NCBI GenBank assembly: GCA_900769955.1
Contig: CAAGIP010000204.1
Span: forward strand, 1-15,984
Reading direction: 5' to 3'
Source: Spirochaetia bacterium
GTDB lineage: Bacteria > Spirochaetota > Spirochaetia > Sphaerochaetales > Sphaerochaetaceae
DNA length: 15,984 nt
A program made the translations under genes and the position numbers. The stretch's first letter is position 1. Every line of letters starts with the position of its first letter. The notes beneath the pieces are model-generated. The model was not told where the DNA came from. It made no database searches and saw only the letters and a list, made by a program, of their open reading frames with translations. Shown here piece after piece: positions 1-8,557 of the stretch.

Positions 1-210
1 AGACCTCTTGAAACGCTGGACAAAAGCTTCATTGCCTTCACTACAACAAATCCGGCAAACAGGTATATCAGGATGCAGAATGTCAAGGAAACCAATAACC
101 TCAGGGATCTGTATTACCGTGATATCATCATCGGGGACCAGAAAGAAGAACTTTATGATTACACAGCGAACTCCGAAATATCGTTGGCATTCAGTGAGGC
201 AGGAAAATAG
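1..210 (+). CDS. 3' end of an unrecognised protein, cut by the window edge
   Basis: An open frame enters at base 1 and ends at TAG 208-210, giving the last 69 residues of a protein that starts outside the window. The fragment is polar and mixed in charge, with stretches such as NNLRDLYYRDIIIGDQKEEL near its middle. It has no membrane helix and no motif I can assign. Its composition looks coding, unlike the Arg/Ser-rich overlapping frame that starts at base 8 and runs into the 3' end of the next gene. It converges on the minus-strand GH88 gene, with 79 bases between the two stop codons, so it is not part of the polysaccharide operons. Function unknown. Confidence 0.6.
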   Translation, partial: RPLETLDKSFIAFTTTNPANRYIRMQNVKETNNLRDLYYRDIIIGDQKEELYDYTANSEISLAFSEAGK

Positions 211-236
211 GTATCACCTGACATGGGTGTTTCAAC

Positions 237-276
237 AAAAAAAGGTGTCAGCACGAAACAATTCGATACCGACACC
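237..276 (-). terminator. Rho-independent terminator ending the minus-strand operon
   Basis: Read on the minus strand, GGTGTC (276-271) pairs with GACACC (249-244). An inner CGAA/TTCG hairpin with a four-base loop sits within the stem, and a run of seven T (243-237) follows. It lies directly downstream of the GH88 stop codon and before the convergent gene at the left edge. The stem contains an internal mismatch region, so its strength is moderate. The T-run is only on the minus-strand side, so it should not efficiently stop plus-strand transcription. Confidence 0.65.
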
Positions 277-289
277 AATAATCAGATTA

Positions 290-1444
290 TTACCAGTAAG
301 CCTTCCATCCGGGATTCTTTGATCGCATGAGGGCTTCCACATAGAAGTAGTCTCCCCAGGTATTGCACTCATCGACGCCCCTGTCCCTGGCATCATTCGT
401 GGGAGTCTTCTTACAGTACACACCATGCAATAGCTGCCCGTTTGAAACGGATGGATCCTTTACTGCACACTTTCTGTATAGCTCTCCAAGCAACCTGTCT
501 GCCTGGAGACGAAGGTTCTTCTCTCCTGTCAGATCGGACATCTCGTACATACCGCAGACTGCAATTGCAAGAGCGGATGAATCACGCGGCTCATCAGAAG
601 GATCATCGAAATCAAAATCCCAGTATGGTATCACGGAATCGGGAAGATGTTTGATGAAATATGCCAGTGTCCTGTCAAATACATTCCTTGCTTTCTCATC
701 ACCTGTATACCTGTATGCCAGTGCGGAACCGTAAATTCCCCATGCCTGACCGCGTGCCCATGCAGAGTCGTTGCGGTTTCCCTGATGCGTCACGCCGTAA
801 AGAGGTGCGCCGGTATCGGGATCGAAGAAATAAGTGTGGTATGTTGAATCATCCTGGCGGAGCACACAGTTTATGGACGTATTGAAATGAGCCAGAGCCA
901 CTTCCCTGTACCTCAGATCACCCGTCACTTCGGAAGCCCAGAACAGAAGGGGTATGTTCATGAGGCAGTCAATGATGAGACGGTAGTTCTTCCTTTCACC
1001 AACAGGCCCCCAGGCCTGAATGAACCTGCCCTTTTTCTGGAATCTGCTCACAAGATAGTCTGCAGCCTTTATTGCGGAAGCCTTACCATCCTCACTCTCA
1101 TAAAGATTATACCCTGCCACACATGAGGGGCAGTACAGGAAACCCATGTCGTGGTTATGTATGGATACCATCTCATCTATTCTGTATTTGAAAGCTCCCA
1201 CATGCTCGAGGGCTTTTTCCTTGAATGACTTCCTGCCGGTAAGTTCATACATAACGTTTATCTCTCCGGTCCACATGCCATTTGTCCACTCATCATTCTC
1301 GCTTTTCGGATAGAAGTTACCCGTACTGGCGGAAGGCTTGAATTTATCACCAAGATCGGCAATTGACTTCAGAGTCTGCTGCTCGGCAAATGAAACAGCT
1401 TCATCAATCTCAGTAAAAGGCGGTAATTCCATTAAATCTTTCAT
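290..1444 (-). CDS. Unsaturated glucuronyl hydrolase, glycoside hydrolase family 88
   Basis: This enzyme removes the 4,5-unsaturated uronic acid left at the non-reducing end of oligosaccharides by polysaccharide lyases. It acts by hydrating the double bond. The 384-residue protein shows the GH88 (alpha/alpha)6-barrel signatures: NDEWTNGMWTGE at 50-61, HDMGFLY with Asp99, and IIDCLMNIPLLFWA with Asp159. These two aspartates correspond to Asp88 and Asp149 of Bacillus unsaturated glucuronyl hydrolase. WARGQAWG and, near the C-terminus, DECNTWGDYFYVEAL also fit the family. There is no signal peptide, so it is cytoplasmic. The start chosen is ATG 1442-1444, because CAGGAG lies six bases upstream. 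An in-frame ATG at 1511-1513 would run back into the upstream gene. It is the last gene of the minus operon, 16 nt after the PHP gene, and is followed by a terminator. It matches the two lyases of the divergent operon functionally. Confidence 0.93.
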   Translation of the reverse strand: MKDLMELPPFTEIDEAVSFAEQQTLKSIADLGDKFKPSASTGNFYPKSENDEWTNGMWTGEINVMYELTGRKSFKEKALEHVGAFKYRIDEMVSIHNHDMGFLYCPSCVAGYNLYESEDGKASAIKAADYLVSRFQKKGRFIQAWGPVGERKNYRLIIDCLMNIPLLFWASEVTGDLRYREVALAHFNTSINCVLRQDDSTYHTYFFDPDTGAPLYGVTHQGNRNDSAWARGQAWGIYGSALAYRYTGDEKARNVFDRTLAYFIKHLPDSVIPYWDFDFDDPSDEPRDSSALAIAVCGMYEMSDLTGEKNLRLQADRLLGELYRKCAVKDPSVSNGQLLHGVYCKKTPTNDARDRGVDECNTWGDYFYVEALMRSKNPGWKAYW

Positions 1445-1460
1445 TTCATGCTCCTGACAA

Positions 1461-3065
1461 TCATAGTCTGAACGAAACAGGTGATGTGAATACGGCATCA
1501 CCGTTTTTCTCATATGCCCTCATGTAAACTGCACCGGTTGAGTCAGTCTTTACTTTTGCACAGATATGTGCCGTACACTCTGATGTCCTTCTGAAGCGTC
1601 CTGCTTCAATTGCGGGTGATACAAAGCCGTTAACATATTCCGTTACCTGTCCTTCACAAAGATCGGCAAGCGGAATCATGTACTGTCTTATCAGCTTCTC
1701 CCCGTTCCAGGAAACCGCGGCATCGATGCAGATCAAGGTGCTGTCATCTCCTTTTAATTCGAGGGCAAGGCCTGCTGTTGAATCTGTCTGGGCTGTAGGA
1801 TTGCCATCGGTCACTGCATGAAGGAAAACCTTTCCGTCTGCAAAGTGAACAGCAGGAATGACCGAACCGCAGTCTGAAGGTACATCCAGGGGATCCACCA
1901 TATCTATTCCCCTGAACCGGGGCAGGACGGATAAGAGTTCTCCTCCGGCTACTGATATGTTCACATCCCATACTGCAGGCAGGTGTTTCTTTCCCCAGCC
2001 GAATCTGAGTGAGACAAAACCTTCCTCAGTACCTTTCAGAGGTTTTTCACAGCCGAAATCATACTGCGACGCGATAACCTTTCCGTCCTGAATAATCTCA
2101 ACTTTCTCCAATCTGTCATATCCTGCAGCAAAAGCCTCAAGCTCCAGCGTACCGTCATGAATCGGAGCCACTTCACCTGCTTCATGTCCGTTCACGATCA
2201 GAAGTGTTTCGACAGGGTCTCCGGTAACAGCTGAAGTCTTCCTGTTTCTGAGTGCGTTCCAGACATTATCCCTTGTGAGTTTCTCCAGAAATACCACGGT
2301 TCTTCCTGAACCATAGCTTCCCGGAGCTGCATTATGGTGATCGGTTGAACCGGCAACACCGAAGTGATGCCCTTCCTTCAGACCTCCCTGATATGTATTG
2401 CGCATGCTTCTGGGACCCATCGTATGAAGATATGCAGGACGGGCTTCCTCGCTCTCCGCACAGCCATGCATTGAAACGATCTCAACAAGGGGAGATACCT
2501 TCTCATTGAAGTGCTTCCAGTTTATTCCCCTGTATCCGGTCTTATATCCGATGTGATGGGGAGTTGCCAGAAAACGCTCCGTCTGTGACTCATCCCCGGA
2601 TAAAAGCTTCGTAAGTCTTTCATCCCGTTCCCCTTCCATGACAGGGGATGGCAGATCCTCTTCCAGGGATCTGCATAGGATTGTGTAGTCCCCGTACTCA
2701 AAGCTGTGGTATTCATATGACAGGAATGGTAGGAGTCCTATCTTTTCCGCTTCAGCCATCACCTGTCTGTAATGCTGCCAGTTTCTCCTGAGTTTTGCAA
2801 AGCCTTCCTTATGATATGCAATGACATCCTCAGGAATGCGTTTACTCTCATCATCTTCCATGTCCGGCCATGCAAAATGTCCCGTTACGGAAAAGAAATC
2901 AAGCTGATTCGCGGCAAATGCCACCGCATTCTCAATGCTTCCGTATCCATAGCTGATCCCGCAGTGGTTGTGGATATCTCCCACATAGGCATGCAGTGCA
3001 GCCTTTTCCTCATAAAGTCCCAGTTTTCTCAGATCATCGGCAAAATATCTGCAGATCCGGTTCAT
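1461..3065 (-). CDS. PHP-superfamily metallohydrolase, DUF3604 / CehA-McbA-like
   Basis: This looks like a metal-dependent hydrolase of the PHP fold (534 residues). Numbering from the upstream ATG, the metal ligands appear in the usual order: DIHNH (Asp31, His33, His35), VTGH (His64), SYEYH (Glu119), ATPHH (His171/172), SMHG (His201) and STDHH (Asp243 to His245). The segment ALRNRKTSAVTGDP followed by VNGHEAGE at about 272-299 resembles the conserved tail of DUF3604 and CehA/McbA-type proteins. The remaining 230 residues look like beta-sandwich material with no recognised motif. There is no signal peptide. Two adjacent ATG codons lie at 3066-3068 and 3063-3065. AAAGGAG is better spaced for the second (six bases), so 3065 is used. 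It is 2 nt from the upstream sulfatase gene, within the operon. The substrate cannot be read from the sequence. Phosphoester, ester or another oligosaccharide substituent are all possible. Confidence 0.8.
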   Translation of the reverse strand: MNRICRYFADDLRKLGLYEEKAALHAYVGDIHNHCGISYGYGSIENAVAFAANQLDFFSVTGHFAWPDMEDDESKRIPEDVIAYHKEGFAKLRRNWQHYRQVMAEAEKIGLLPFLSYEYHSFEYGDYTILCRSLEEDLPSPVMEGERDERLTKLLSGDESQTERFLATPHHIGYKTGYRGINWKHFNEKVSPLVEIVSMHGCAESEEARPAYLHTMGPRSMRNTYQGGLKEGHHFGVAGSTDHHNAAPGSYGSGRTVVFLEKLTRDNVWNALRNRKTSAVTGDPVETLLIVNGHEAGEVAPIHDGTLELEAFAAGYDRLEKVEIIQDGKVIASQYDFGCEKPLKGTEEGFVSLRFGWGKKHLPAVWDVNISVAGGELLSVLPRFRGIDMVDPLDVPSDCGSVIPAVHFADGKVFLHAVTDGNPTAQTDSTAGLALELKGDDSTLICIDAAVSWNGEKLIRQYMIPLADLCEGQVTEYVNGFVSPAIEAGRFRRTSECTAHICAKVKTDSTGAVYMRAYEKNGDAVFTSPVSFRL

Positions 3066-3067
3066 CA

Positions 3068-4531
3068 TTATCTCCTTTTATCGTGAAATCCTATCGATGA
3101 ATAATTCTCCCTGAAAGAAGTGAAATCAGGCTCAGGGAGTGTAAGCCTGTCACCATTCTCCTTCATGTGCGTAACAAGCAATTCATGCATTTCTTCCGCA
3201 ACATCATCATGTTGTCCGTCAAACATGAGGTTGTTACTTTCAATGCTGTCACTAATCACATCATAAAGCTCATAAAAGACCTCAAAACCAAAGATGTCCG
3301 CAATCAGCTTGTACCTGCCGCACACCACAGCACGCTGAAAGTTTGAGAGTGAGCCGTTTCCGTCATACTGAATGAACAGCGGACGCTGTTCATCAGGACA
3401 GGTATCTGAAAGTGATGATCCATCAAATCTATTCCGACTCCGTATGCCAGTTGCATCACAGATGGTCGGCATCACATCAAGATGTGAAACGGGATTTGAG
3501 ATTCTGCATGGCTTTTTACCATATGAAAATGGCCACTTTACTGACAGAGGGACACGCACTGATTCCTCATACATGCACATTTTCTGGAAAAGACGGTGCG
3601 AGCCTAGCATCTCACCGTGATCTGAAGTGAATATGATGAGTGCCTCGTCATATATCCCCTGCTCCTTCAGTTTTTCAATCAGCTTACCGATGCAGTCATC
3701 AAGCATTGAAACAAGACCGAGATAAACTCTCCATGCCTCCTTCCACTGCGAAGAATCATATTTCGTTCCGATGATCCCGGTCAGATTATGAAGCTGAAGC
3801 GGCGACTGATGTTCATAAAACACACCCACATTGGCAGGCAGAGTGAAACTGTCAGCCTCAACCACTGAATACCAGGGTTCAGGTATTTCCAGAGGAGGAT
3901 GGGGTGCAAGATACATTGTACTCAGGAAAAGAGGCTTTTCACCTTTTCTTTCATCAATTGCCTTAATTGCCATATCTGTGAAATAACGGTCAAAGTAATA
4001 CTTCTCATCAAAGGGGTAACACCCTGTTTCCGCATTTGAATAGAGGGAAATCTTCGTATGAAGACCACCCACGGTTTCCGGTACCATTGCTTTATAACGG
4101 CCAAGGGTACCGCTCTGACGGACACCTGCGTCCTTCAGCATCGCCCTGTATGACTTATCCGTCGATGCCCATGTTATGCCCAGATCAGTCCTGTCCTCAA
4201 GCTTAATGCCCGAAGTGAAGAGATGCTGCTTCCCGCTGTGTATGACCTCCCAGTCACGGGAGACCAGCTCATAAAGATTATCAACACCATCACGGACATC
4301 TCCATATGCGGCATCCCGGGGCTCCCAGGGATTTATCAGTGATCCGTTTGAGGAAGGACACAGGCCGGTGAAAAAAGCACCTCTGGCAGGGACACAGAGA
4401 GGAGAGGCACAGTAAGCCCGGTCGAAGCATGAGCTTTCACCCATGAGTGCATCGATATTCGGGGTATACCCCTTACCAAGCACATCATGCCTAAGCTGGT
4501 CAGCCATGATAATCACGATGTCAGGTTTCAT
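3068..4531 (-). CDS. Sulfatase (alkaline-phosphatase superfamily, type I, Cys-type)
   Basis: It hydrolyses sulfate esters or N-sulfate groups, here presumably on imported glycosaminoglycan-like oligosaccharides. The 487-residue protein has the sulfatase signature CVPAR at 46-50. Cys46 is the residue converted to formylglycine. The N-terminal metal site is ADQLRHD (Asp11, Gln12). Other active-site motifs are GKQH (Lys101, His103), APHPP (His211), and TSDHGE (Asp304, His305) followed by Lys317. There is no signal peptide, so it acts in the cytoplasm. The ATG at 4529-4531 is preceded by GGAG seven bases upstream, and that Shine-Dalgarno sequence lies inside the end of the AraC gene. The two frames overlap by 11 nt, which suggests translational coupling. 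Activity needs a maturation enzyme (anSME or FGE) that is not encoded in this window. The position of the sulfate removed cannot be deduced here. Confidence 0.92.
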   Translation of the reverse strand: MKPDIVIIMADQLRHDVLGKGYTPNIDALMGESSCFDRAYCASPLCVPARGAFFTGLCPSSNGSLINPWEPRDAAYGDVRDGVDNLYELVSRDWEVIHSGKQHLFTSGIKLEDRTDLGITWASTDKSYRAMLKDAGVRQSGTLGRYKAMVPETVGGLHTKISLYSNAETGCYPFDEKYYFDRYFTDMAIKAIDERKGEKPLFLSTMYLAPHPPLEIPEPWYSVVEADSFTLPANVGVFYEHQSPLQLHNLTGIIGTKYDSSQWKEAWRVYLGLVSMLDDCIGKLIEKLKEQGIYDEALIIFTSDHGEMLGSHRLFQKMCMYEESVRVPLSVKWPFSYGKKPCRISNPVSHLDVMPTICDATGIRSRNRFDGSSLSDTCPDEQRPLFIQYDGNGSLSNFQRAVVCGRYKLIADIFGFEVFYELYDVISDSIESNNLMFDGQHDDVAEEMHELLVTHMKENGDRLTLPEPDFTSFRENYSSIGFHDKRR

Positions 4532-6743
4532 TTGAATCCTCCTTCAGCATGCGTTTTCTGTACTGGAAGGGAGTCATTCCGTATTCTTCCCTGAACAGCC
4601 TTATGAAGTACTGCGGGGATCTGTATCCAAGCCTGTCAGATATTTCATTTACATTATTTTCCTGCTCAAGCAGCTCCACTGCCCTCCTGAGCTTCCGTTC
4701 ACGGACATATTCGATGAAGTTCTTACCCATGATATCCTTGAAGGATTTGCTAAGCACATCCGATCTTACCCCGAGTTTATCGGCAACCATGGTAAGGGAT
4801 ATATCGTTTTCAAGATTATCATCGATTATGGAAGAGAGCCGGATGGACCTGTCATCATCACTTTCATCGGATTGCTTCAGCTTTTCAAGTTCCTTAAATA
4901 TTTCATGAACTGAAAAACCGATCCAGCTCTCGAATTCATCGATGTCGCTTATCGTCTTGCAGTATTCACGGATGTCATAACCGAAAAGGCTCCAGGAATC
5001 AAGCTGGTTCTGCAGCATGAAGTTATATATCATCGCCCCCAGATCCCATAGGGTGGAAAGACAGTAAAACACGGTGAAATATCCGTTGATCAGATATCCT
5101 TTCAGATTCCTGAAATCAGAACCAAAGGCATTCTCATCACGTTCCTTCAGATCAAGCTCAAGAATGTTCAGATACCTCAGGTGGTTGCCCTGACGGTTTC
5201 TTCCTTCAGTATCTATTCCGGAGTACTCAATGAAATTCAGTTCCGGATACAGGAACCTATACTGGAGAGCCTCATATGCGGTTTTATAGCTCTTCCTGAA
5301 TCCATTACCCGCAACCGGAAATGCATTTCCCGTATACACGGCTTCAAATGAACCGCCATTCTGACGGAAGCCTCCGGAAAGGCCGGTTCCTGCAGAGAAT
5401 ATCAGGAACACGGTCTGATAACGGGCTATCTGCAATGCATAACAGTCAACACTGTCCCCGAACTGCTTTTTGACGGAGGTCTCTATATCCTTTGATCTGT
5501 CAGTCAGTTCATCGGGGAACATCAGCAGATAGCACTGAACCATCCTGCCGTTGAACGACATGCTTATCAGGCTGTCAGCCTCTGTTTCCACGTCACTGAG
5601 GGCTGCCTTTCTTATCATCGATTTGGTAACAAGCAGATCCGCATCCCTGCTCTTGTTACTGAGCATCCTCATGTCTTCCTCAAGCATGTTGAGGGTTTTG
5701 TCGATGCTCTGCGTCTTTTCCCTGATACTGACACCTGACTTTGTGTAGATGCGCAGGAGATGCCTGCGGTAAATGACGTAGTTTATGCATGAAAGGCCCG
5801 CAAGGACCAGAATATTGAACAGCACGGACAGGAAGAACTGAATTTTCAGCATCCTGCTGTTCGCACCGTACTCTCTGGAAAAACCTCCCAGATATGCAAA
5901 CTCACTGTAAACAAATCCGGTGGAATCAGAGTGATACTGCGTCAGGATGTATCTGTCACCTCCAATGGTGACGATTTCGGAACCGGAATATGACATGGAA
6001 CTGATTTCATAGTCACTGAAAGAGACGGAATCATTGGTCCTGTACAATATTTCCCCGGAAGATGTGGTAATGACGATGCAGTCCGCTTCAGGATTGTTCA
6101 TCACACTGTCAATGACATCCGCCCTGACATGGATGGCTACAAGAATGTCATCCTTCCACCGCTGTGATGACAGCCTCTTCACATATGTAAGCACATTCTG
6201 CCTGTCAGGGTATGTATTGATGCCGACAGGAATGACATAGGAATTCCTGTGGCCTTCAATCATTTCAAACCATGGAAGATATTCAATTACCTGCTCATCA
6301 CTGCAATTGAAATGGACTTTGCCCGATCCGGTTACAACAGTGTCGGTATCAGGATAATAAATATCTATTCCGTATACAGAGCTCTGATAACTTGAGATCT
6401 TATAAAGTTCGCTGATAAGGGAAAGCACCGCCTCGGGATCGGAATCTATGTTCCTGTCCTGAGGTGCAAGAAGTACCTGGTTCACAGGTACATCAGCAAA
6501 ATAGAATTCAGAGATGAAGAAAGCCTGTCTTATTCCGTTATCAAGGTCAGAAAGAACTTCCCTGGAAACGCGGTTCCGGAAACGGGCAAAGTTTTCCTCA
6601 AAACTTTCAACACCCCTGTAATAGAAAAACCTGTAGTTGAAAAGAGTCAGCAGGATGATCCCTGCCAGGTTAATCAGGATCATATAGAACAGAAGGGTTC
6701 TTCCCTTTCCTTCTCCGGTCTTCTTTTCCGCTGACATAAACAT
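4521..6743 (-). CDS. Membrane-anchored AraC-family transcriptional regulator with extracytoplasmic sensor
   Basis: This is a one-protein sensor and DNA-binding regulator of 740 residues. A membrane helix at about 16-38 is followed by an extracytoplasmic region of about 260 residues with Cache-like features. A second helix at about 299-325, a cytoplasmic linker region, and a C-terminal AraC-type double helix-turn-helix at about 641-735 come next. The last contains SLTMVADKLGVRSDVLSKSF, then ISDRLGYRSPQYFIRLF and the family-typical GMTPFQYR ending. This layout matches large AraC regulators found beside LplABC-type sugar transporters. It probably senses the oligosaccharide, possibly with the binding protein, and activates both operons. 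The ATG at 6741-6743 is used because AAGGAG lies five bases upstream and it starts 2 nt after the permease stop codon. A longer frame would overlap the permease. The gene sits mid-operon, so autoregulation is likely. Confidence 0.9.
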   Translation of the reverse strand: MFMSAEKKTGEGKGRTLLFYMILINLAGIILLTLFNYRFFYYRGVESFEENFARFRNRVSREVLSDLDNGIRQAFFISEFYFADVPVNQVLLAPQDRNIDSDPEAVLSLISELYKISSYQSSVYGIDIYYPDTDTVVTGSGKVHFNCSDEQVIEYLPWFEMIEGHRNSYVIPVGINTYPDRQNVLTYVKRLSSQRWKDDILVAIHVRADVIDSVMNNPEADCIVITTSSGEILYRTNDSVSFSDYEISSMSYSGSEIVTIGGDRYILTQYHSDSTGFVYSEFAYLGGFSREYGANSRMLKIQFFLSVLFNILVLAGLSCINYVIYRRHLLRIYTKSGVSIREKTQSIDKTLNMLEEDMRMLSNKSRDADLLVTKSMIRKAALSDVETEADSLISMSFNGRMVQCYLLMFPDELTDRSKDIETSVKKQFGDSVDCYALQIARYQTVFLIFSAGTGLSGGFRQNGGSFEAVYTGNAFPVAGNGFRKSYKTAYEALQYRFLYPELNFIEYSGIDTEGRNRQGNHLRYLNILELDLKERDENAFGSDFRNLKGYLINGYFTVFYCLSTLWDLGAMIYNFMLQNQLDSWSLFGYDIREYCKTISDIDEFESWIGFSVHEIFKELEKLKQSDESDDDRSIRLSSIIDDNLENDISLTMVADKLGVRSDVLSKSFKDIMGKNFIEYVRERKLRRAVELLEQENNVNEISDRLGYRSPQYFIRLFREEYGMTPFQYRKRMLKEDSNET

Positions 6744-6745
6744 AA

Positions 6746-7618
6746 TCACTCCTTTACCGATCCGACAATCATACCCTTTATAAAATACTTCTGAAGGAAA
6801 GGATACAGGCAAACGATAGGTATCAGTGACAGTACCAGGGCTGCCATCTTCATCGTCTCGGTGTGCACTACCACATCGACGGCCATCTCCATATCGGGAG
6901 TCTGCCCGCTCTGCAGAATGGTCTGCAGCAGATACTGAAGGACATAGAGGCTGCTCTTTGAAACGTAGAGCATATTGTCCATCCAGCTGTTCCAGTGCTG
7001 CACGCAGTACCAGAGGGAAATGGTTGCCACCACGGGAGTTGAAAGCGGGAAATAGAGCTGGAAAAGGATACGGTAATCGGAAGCACCGTCGATTTTTGCA
7101 GATTCCTCAATAGCTCCGGGAATTGTCATGAAGAAGTTTCTGGTAATTATGAGTGCGAAACCGGAAACCAGTCCGGGAAGCAGATATACCAGGAAGTTAT
7201 TCAGAAGTCCCAGATTCTTTATCAGGAGGTACTTCGGGATCATACCGCCTGAGAAGTACATCGTGAAAACGATGAACATCATCAGCCCTTTGCGATGAGG
7301 CAGATTTGTTTTGGAAATGGGATAAGCGGTAAGCACCGTGACAAGCACGCAGAGGAAAGTTCCGACCACAGCCCTTATGATTGTATTCATGTAGCTGTGC
7401 CAGAAGTTGGCATCTGACATGATCCTGCTGTAACCTGAGAAATCCAATACTGTCGGTATCAGGTGGAATCCATTGCTGTTGACAACCCTGGCAGGACTCA
7501 TCGATACGGTGATCACCTGCATGAAGGGAAGAATGATGGCTATTGCAAGAAGGGCAGAGAGACCATACGCGATTATATCTATGACCCAGTCTTCTTTTGT
7601 TCGTTTAATCTTTCTCAT
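6746..7618 (-). CDS. Carbohydrate ABC transporter permease, LplC-like (CUT1)
   Basis: This is the second membrane subunit of an importer for oligosaccharides. The 290-residue protein is very hydrophobic, with about six membrane helices. Its EAA loop lies at about 170-193, EESAKIDGASDYRILFQLYF followed by PLS, which is where the ATPase docks. The N-terminal region with SPARVVNSNGFHLIPT and the GGMIPKYLL segment is characteristic of the LplC/YtcP type. The ATG at 7616-7618 is chosen because AAGGA lies seven bases upstream and it leaves a 10-nt gap to the preceding permease stop. An upstream in-frame ATG at 7661-7663 would overlap that gene. It pairs with the LplB-like permease directly upstream. 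No ATP-binding subunit is encoded in the window, so a shared MsmX-type ATPase is expected elsewhere. Confidence 0.93.
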   Translation of the reverse strand: MRKIKRTKEDWVIDIIAYGLSALLAIAIILPFMQVITVSMSPARVVNSNGFHLIPTVLDFSGYSRIMSDANFWHSYMNTIIRAVVGTFLCVLVTVLTAYPISKTNLPHRKGLMMFIVFTMYFSGGMIPKYLLIKNLGLLNNFLVYLLPGLVSGFALIITRNFFMTIPGAIEESAKIDGASDYRILFQLYFPLSTPVVATISLWYCVQHWNSWMDNMLYVSKSSLYVLQYLLQTILQSGQTPDMEMAVDVVVHTETMKMAALVLSLIPIVCLYPFLQKYFIKGMIVGSVKE

Positions 7619-7628
7619 GTCAGGTTCC

Positions 7629-8543
7629 TTACCAAAGCGCATAATCGCTGGTCTTTCTGGCAATGAAATTCGTAAGCATTACCAGAATGAATGATATGAT
7701 GTTCTTAAAGAGGTCCACCGCTGTGGTGAAACTGTACTGCATGTTCTGAATACCCATTCGGTAAACAAAGGTGGAAATGACATCCCCTACCCCATATGTC
7801 GTGGGAGTCAGGAAGTTATAGACCTGCTGGAAGCTGTCATTGAGAACCTTACCGGACTCCATTATGAACATGACCGTGAAAATCGGTACGAGTGCAGGAA
7901 TCGTGATATGAATGATCCTCTTAAACCTTCCCGCACCGTCAATCTGGGCTGCTTCATATAAAGCAGGATCAACACCTGTTACCGCAGCCAGATACACGAT
8001 AGAGCCCCAGCCGACGGATTTCCAGAGATCGGAACATACAAGCACACCGCGGAAGTATTTGGGATCCGCTATGAAGAAAATCGGTTCAAGTCCCATGTTT
8101 TTCAGAAGTATGTTGATCGGGCCTCTGGAGGGAGACAGAAACTCGATGAAAATACCTGATACGACTACCCAGGACACAAAGTGCGGCAGATAGGACAATG
8201 ACTGGACGACTTTCTTGTATCCCTCACATCTTATCTCATTCAGAACGAGACAGAGAATGATCGGGGCAGGAAAGCAGATCAGCAGTTTGTAAAAACTGAT
8301 TATGAGTGTATTCTTAAAAACGGAAGTGAAAAACGGATTGGTAAGAAGTGCCCTGAAATGCTTCATTCCGACAAATGCACTTCCGCTGATACCCTTCACC
8401 GGATAGTAATCCTGAAATGCGATTATCATGCCGTACATCGGGCCGTAACAGAACACCAGGAAAAAAAGTATTCCGGGAATCAGCATTATGTAGCAGTCAC
8501 GCCAGGACCTCATGCTGTTTCCCTTAAGCATTTTCTTTTTCAT
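7629..8543 (-). CDS. Carbohydrate ABC transporter permease, LplB-like (CUT1)
   Basis: This is the first membrane subunit of the oligosaccharide importer. The protein has 304 residues and about six membrane helices. Features include YGPMYGMIIAFQDYYPVKG near the N-terminus, SLSYLPHFVSWVVVSGIF in the middle, and an EAA loop, YEAAQIDGAGRFKRIIHITI, at about 197-216. All are typical of LplB-type permeases. Two neighbouring ATG codons exist, at 8544-8546 and 8541-8543. AGGAG is five bases from the second and only two from the first, so the second is preferred. The gene follows the solute-binding protein after a 59-bp gap containing a strong hairpin. Together with the next permease it should form a heterodimeric channel fed by that binding protein. 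Confidence 0.93.
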   Translation of the reverse strand: MKKKMLKGNSMRSWRDCYIMLIPGILFFLVFCYGPMYGMIIAFQDYYPVKGISGSAFVGMKHFRALLTNPFFTSVFKNTLIISFYKLLICFPAPIILCLVLNEIRCEGYKKVVQSLSYLPHFVSWVVVSGIFIEFLSPSRGPINILLKNMGLEPIFFIADPKYFRGVLVCSDLWKSVGWGSIVYLAAVTGVDPALYEAAQIDGAGRFKRIIHITIPALVPIFTVMFIMESGKVLNDSFQQVYNFLTPTTYGVGDVISTFVYRMGIQNMQYSFTTAVDLFKNIISFILVMLTNFIARKTSDYALW

Positions 8544-8557
8544 CATTACTCCTGAAA

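Noticed and set aside
277..291. AATAATC/GATTATT palindrome at the GH88 stop codon
   Set aside because: AT-only-type short palindrome with a one-base centre, which cannot form a usable hairpin loop. The neighbouring GC-containing stem with a T-run explains termination better.
8..322. 104-codon plus-strand ORF at the left edge
   Set aside because: It is Arg/Ser-rich, runs into the GH88 3' end and overlaps a more coding-like frame open from base 1 to 210.
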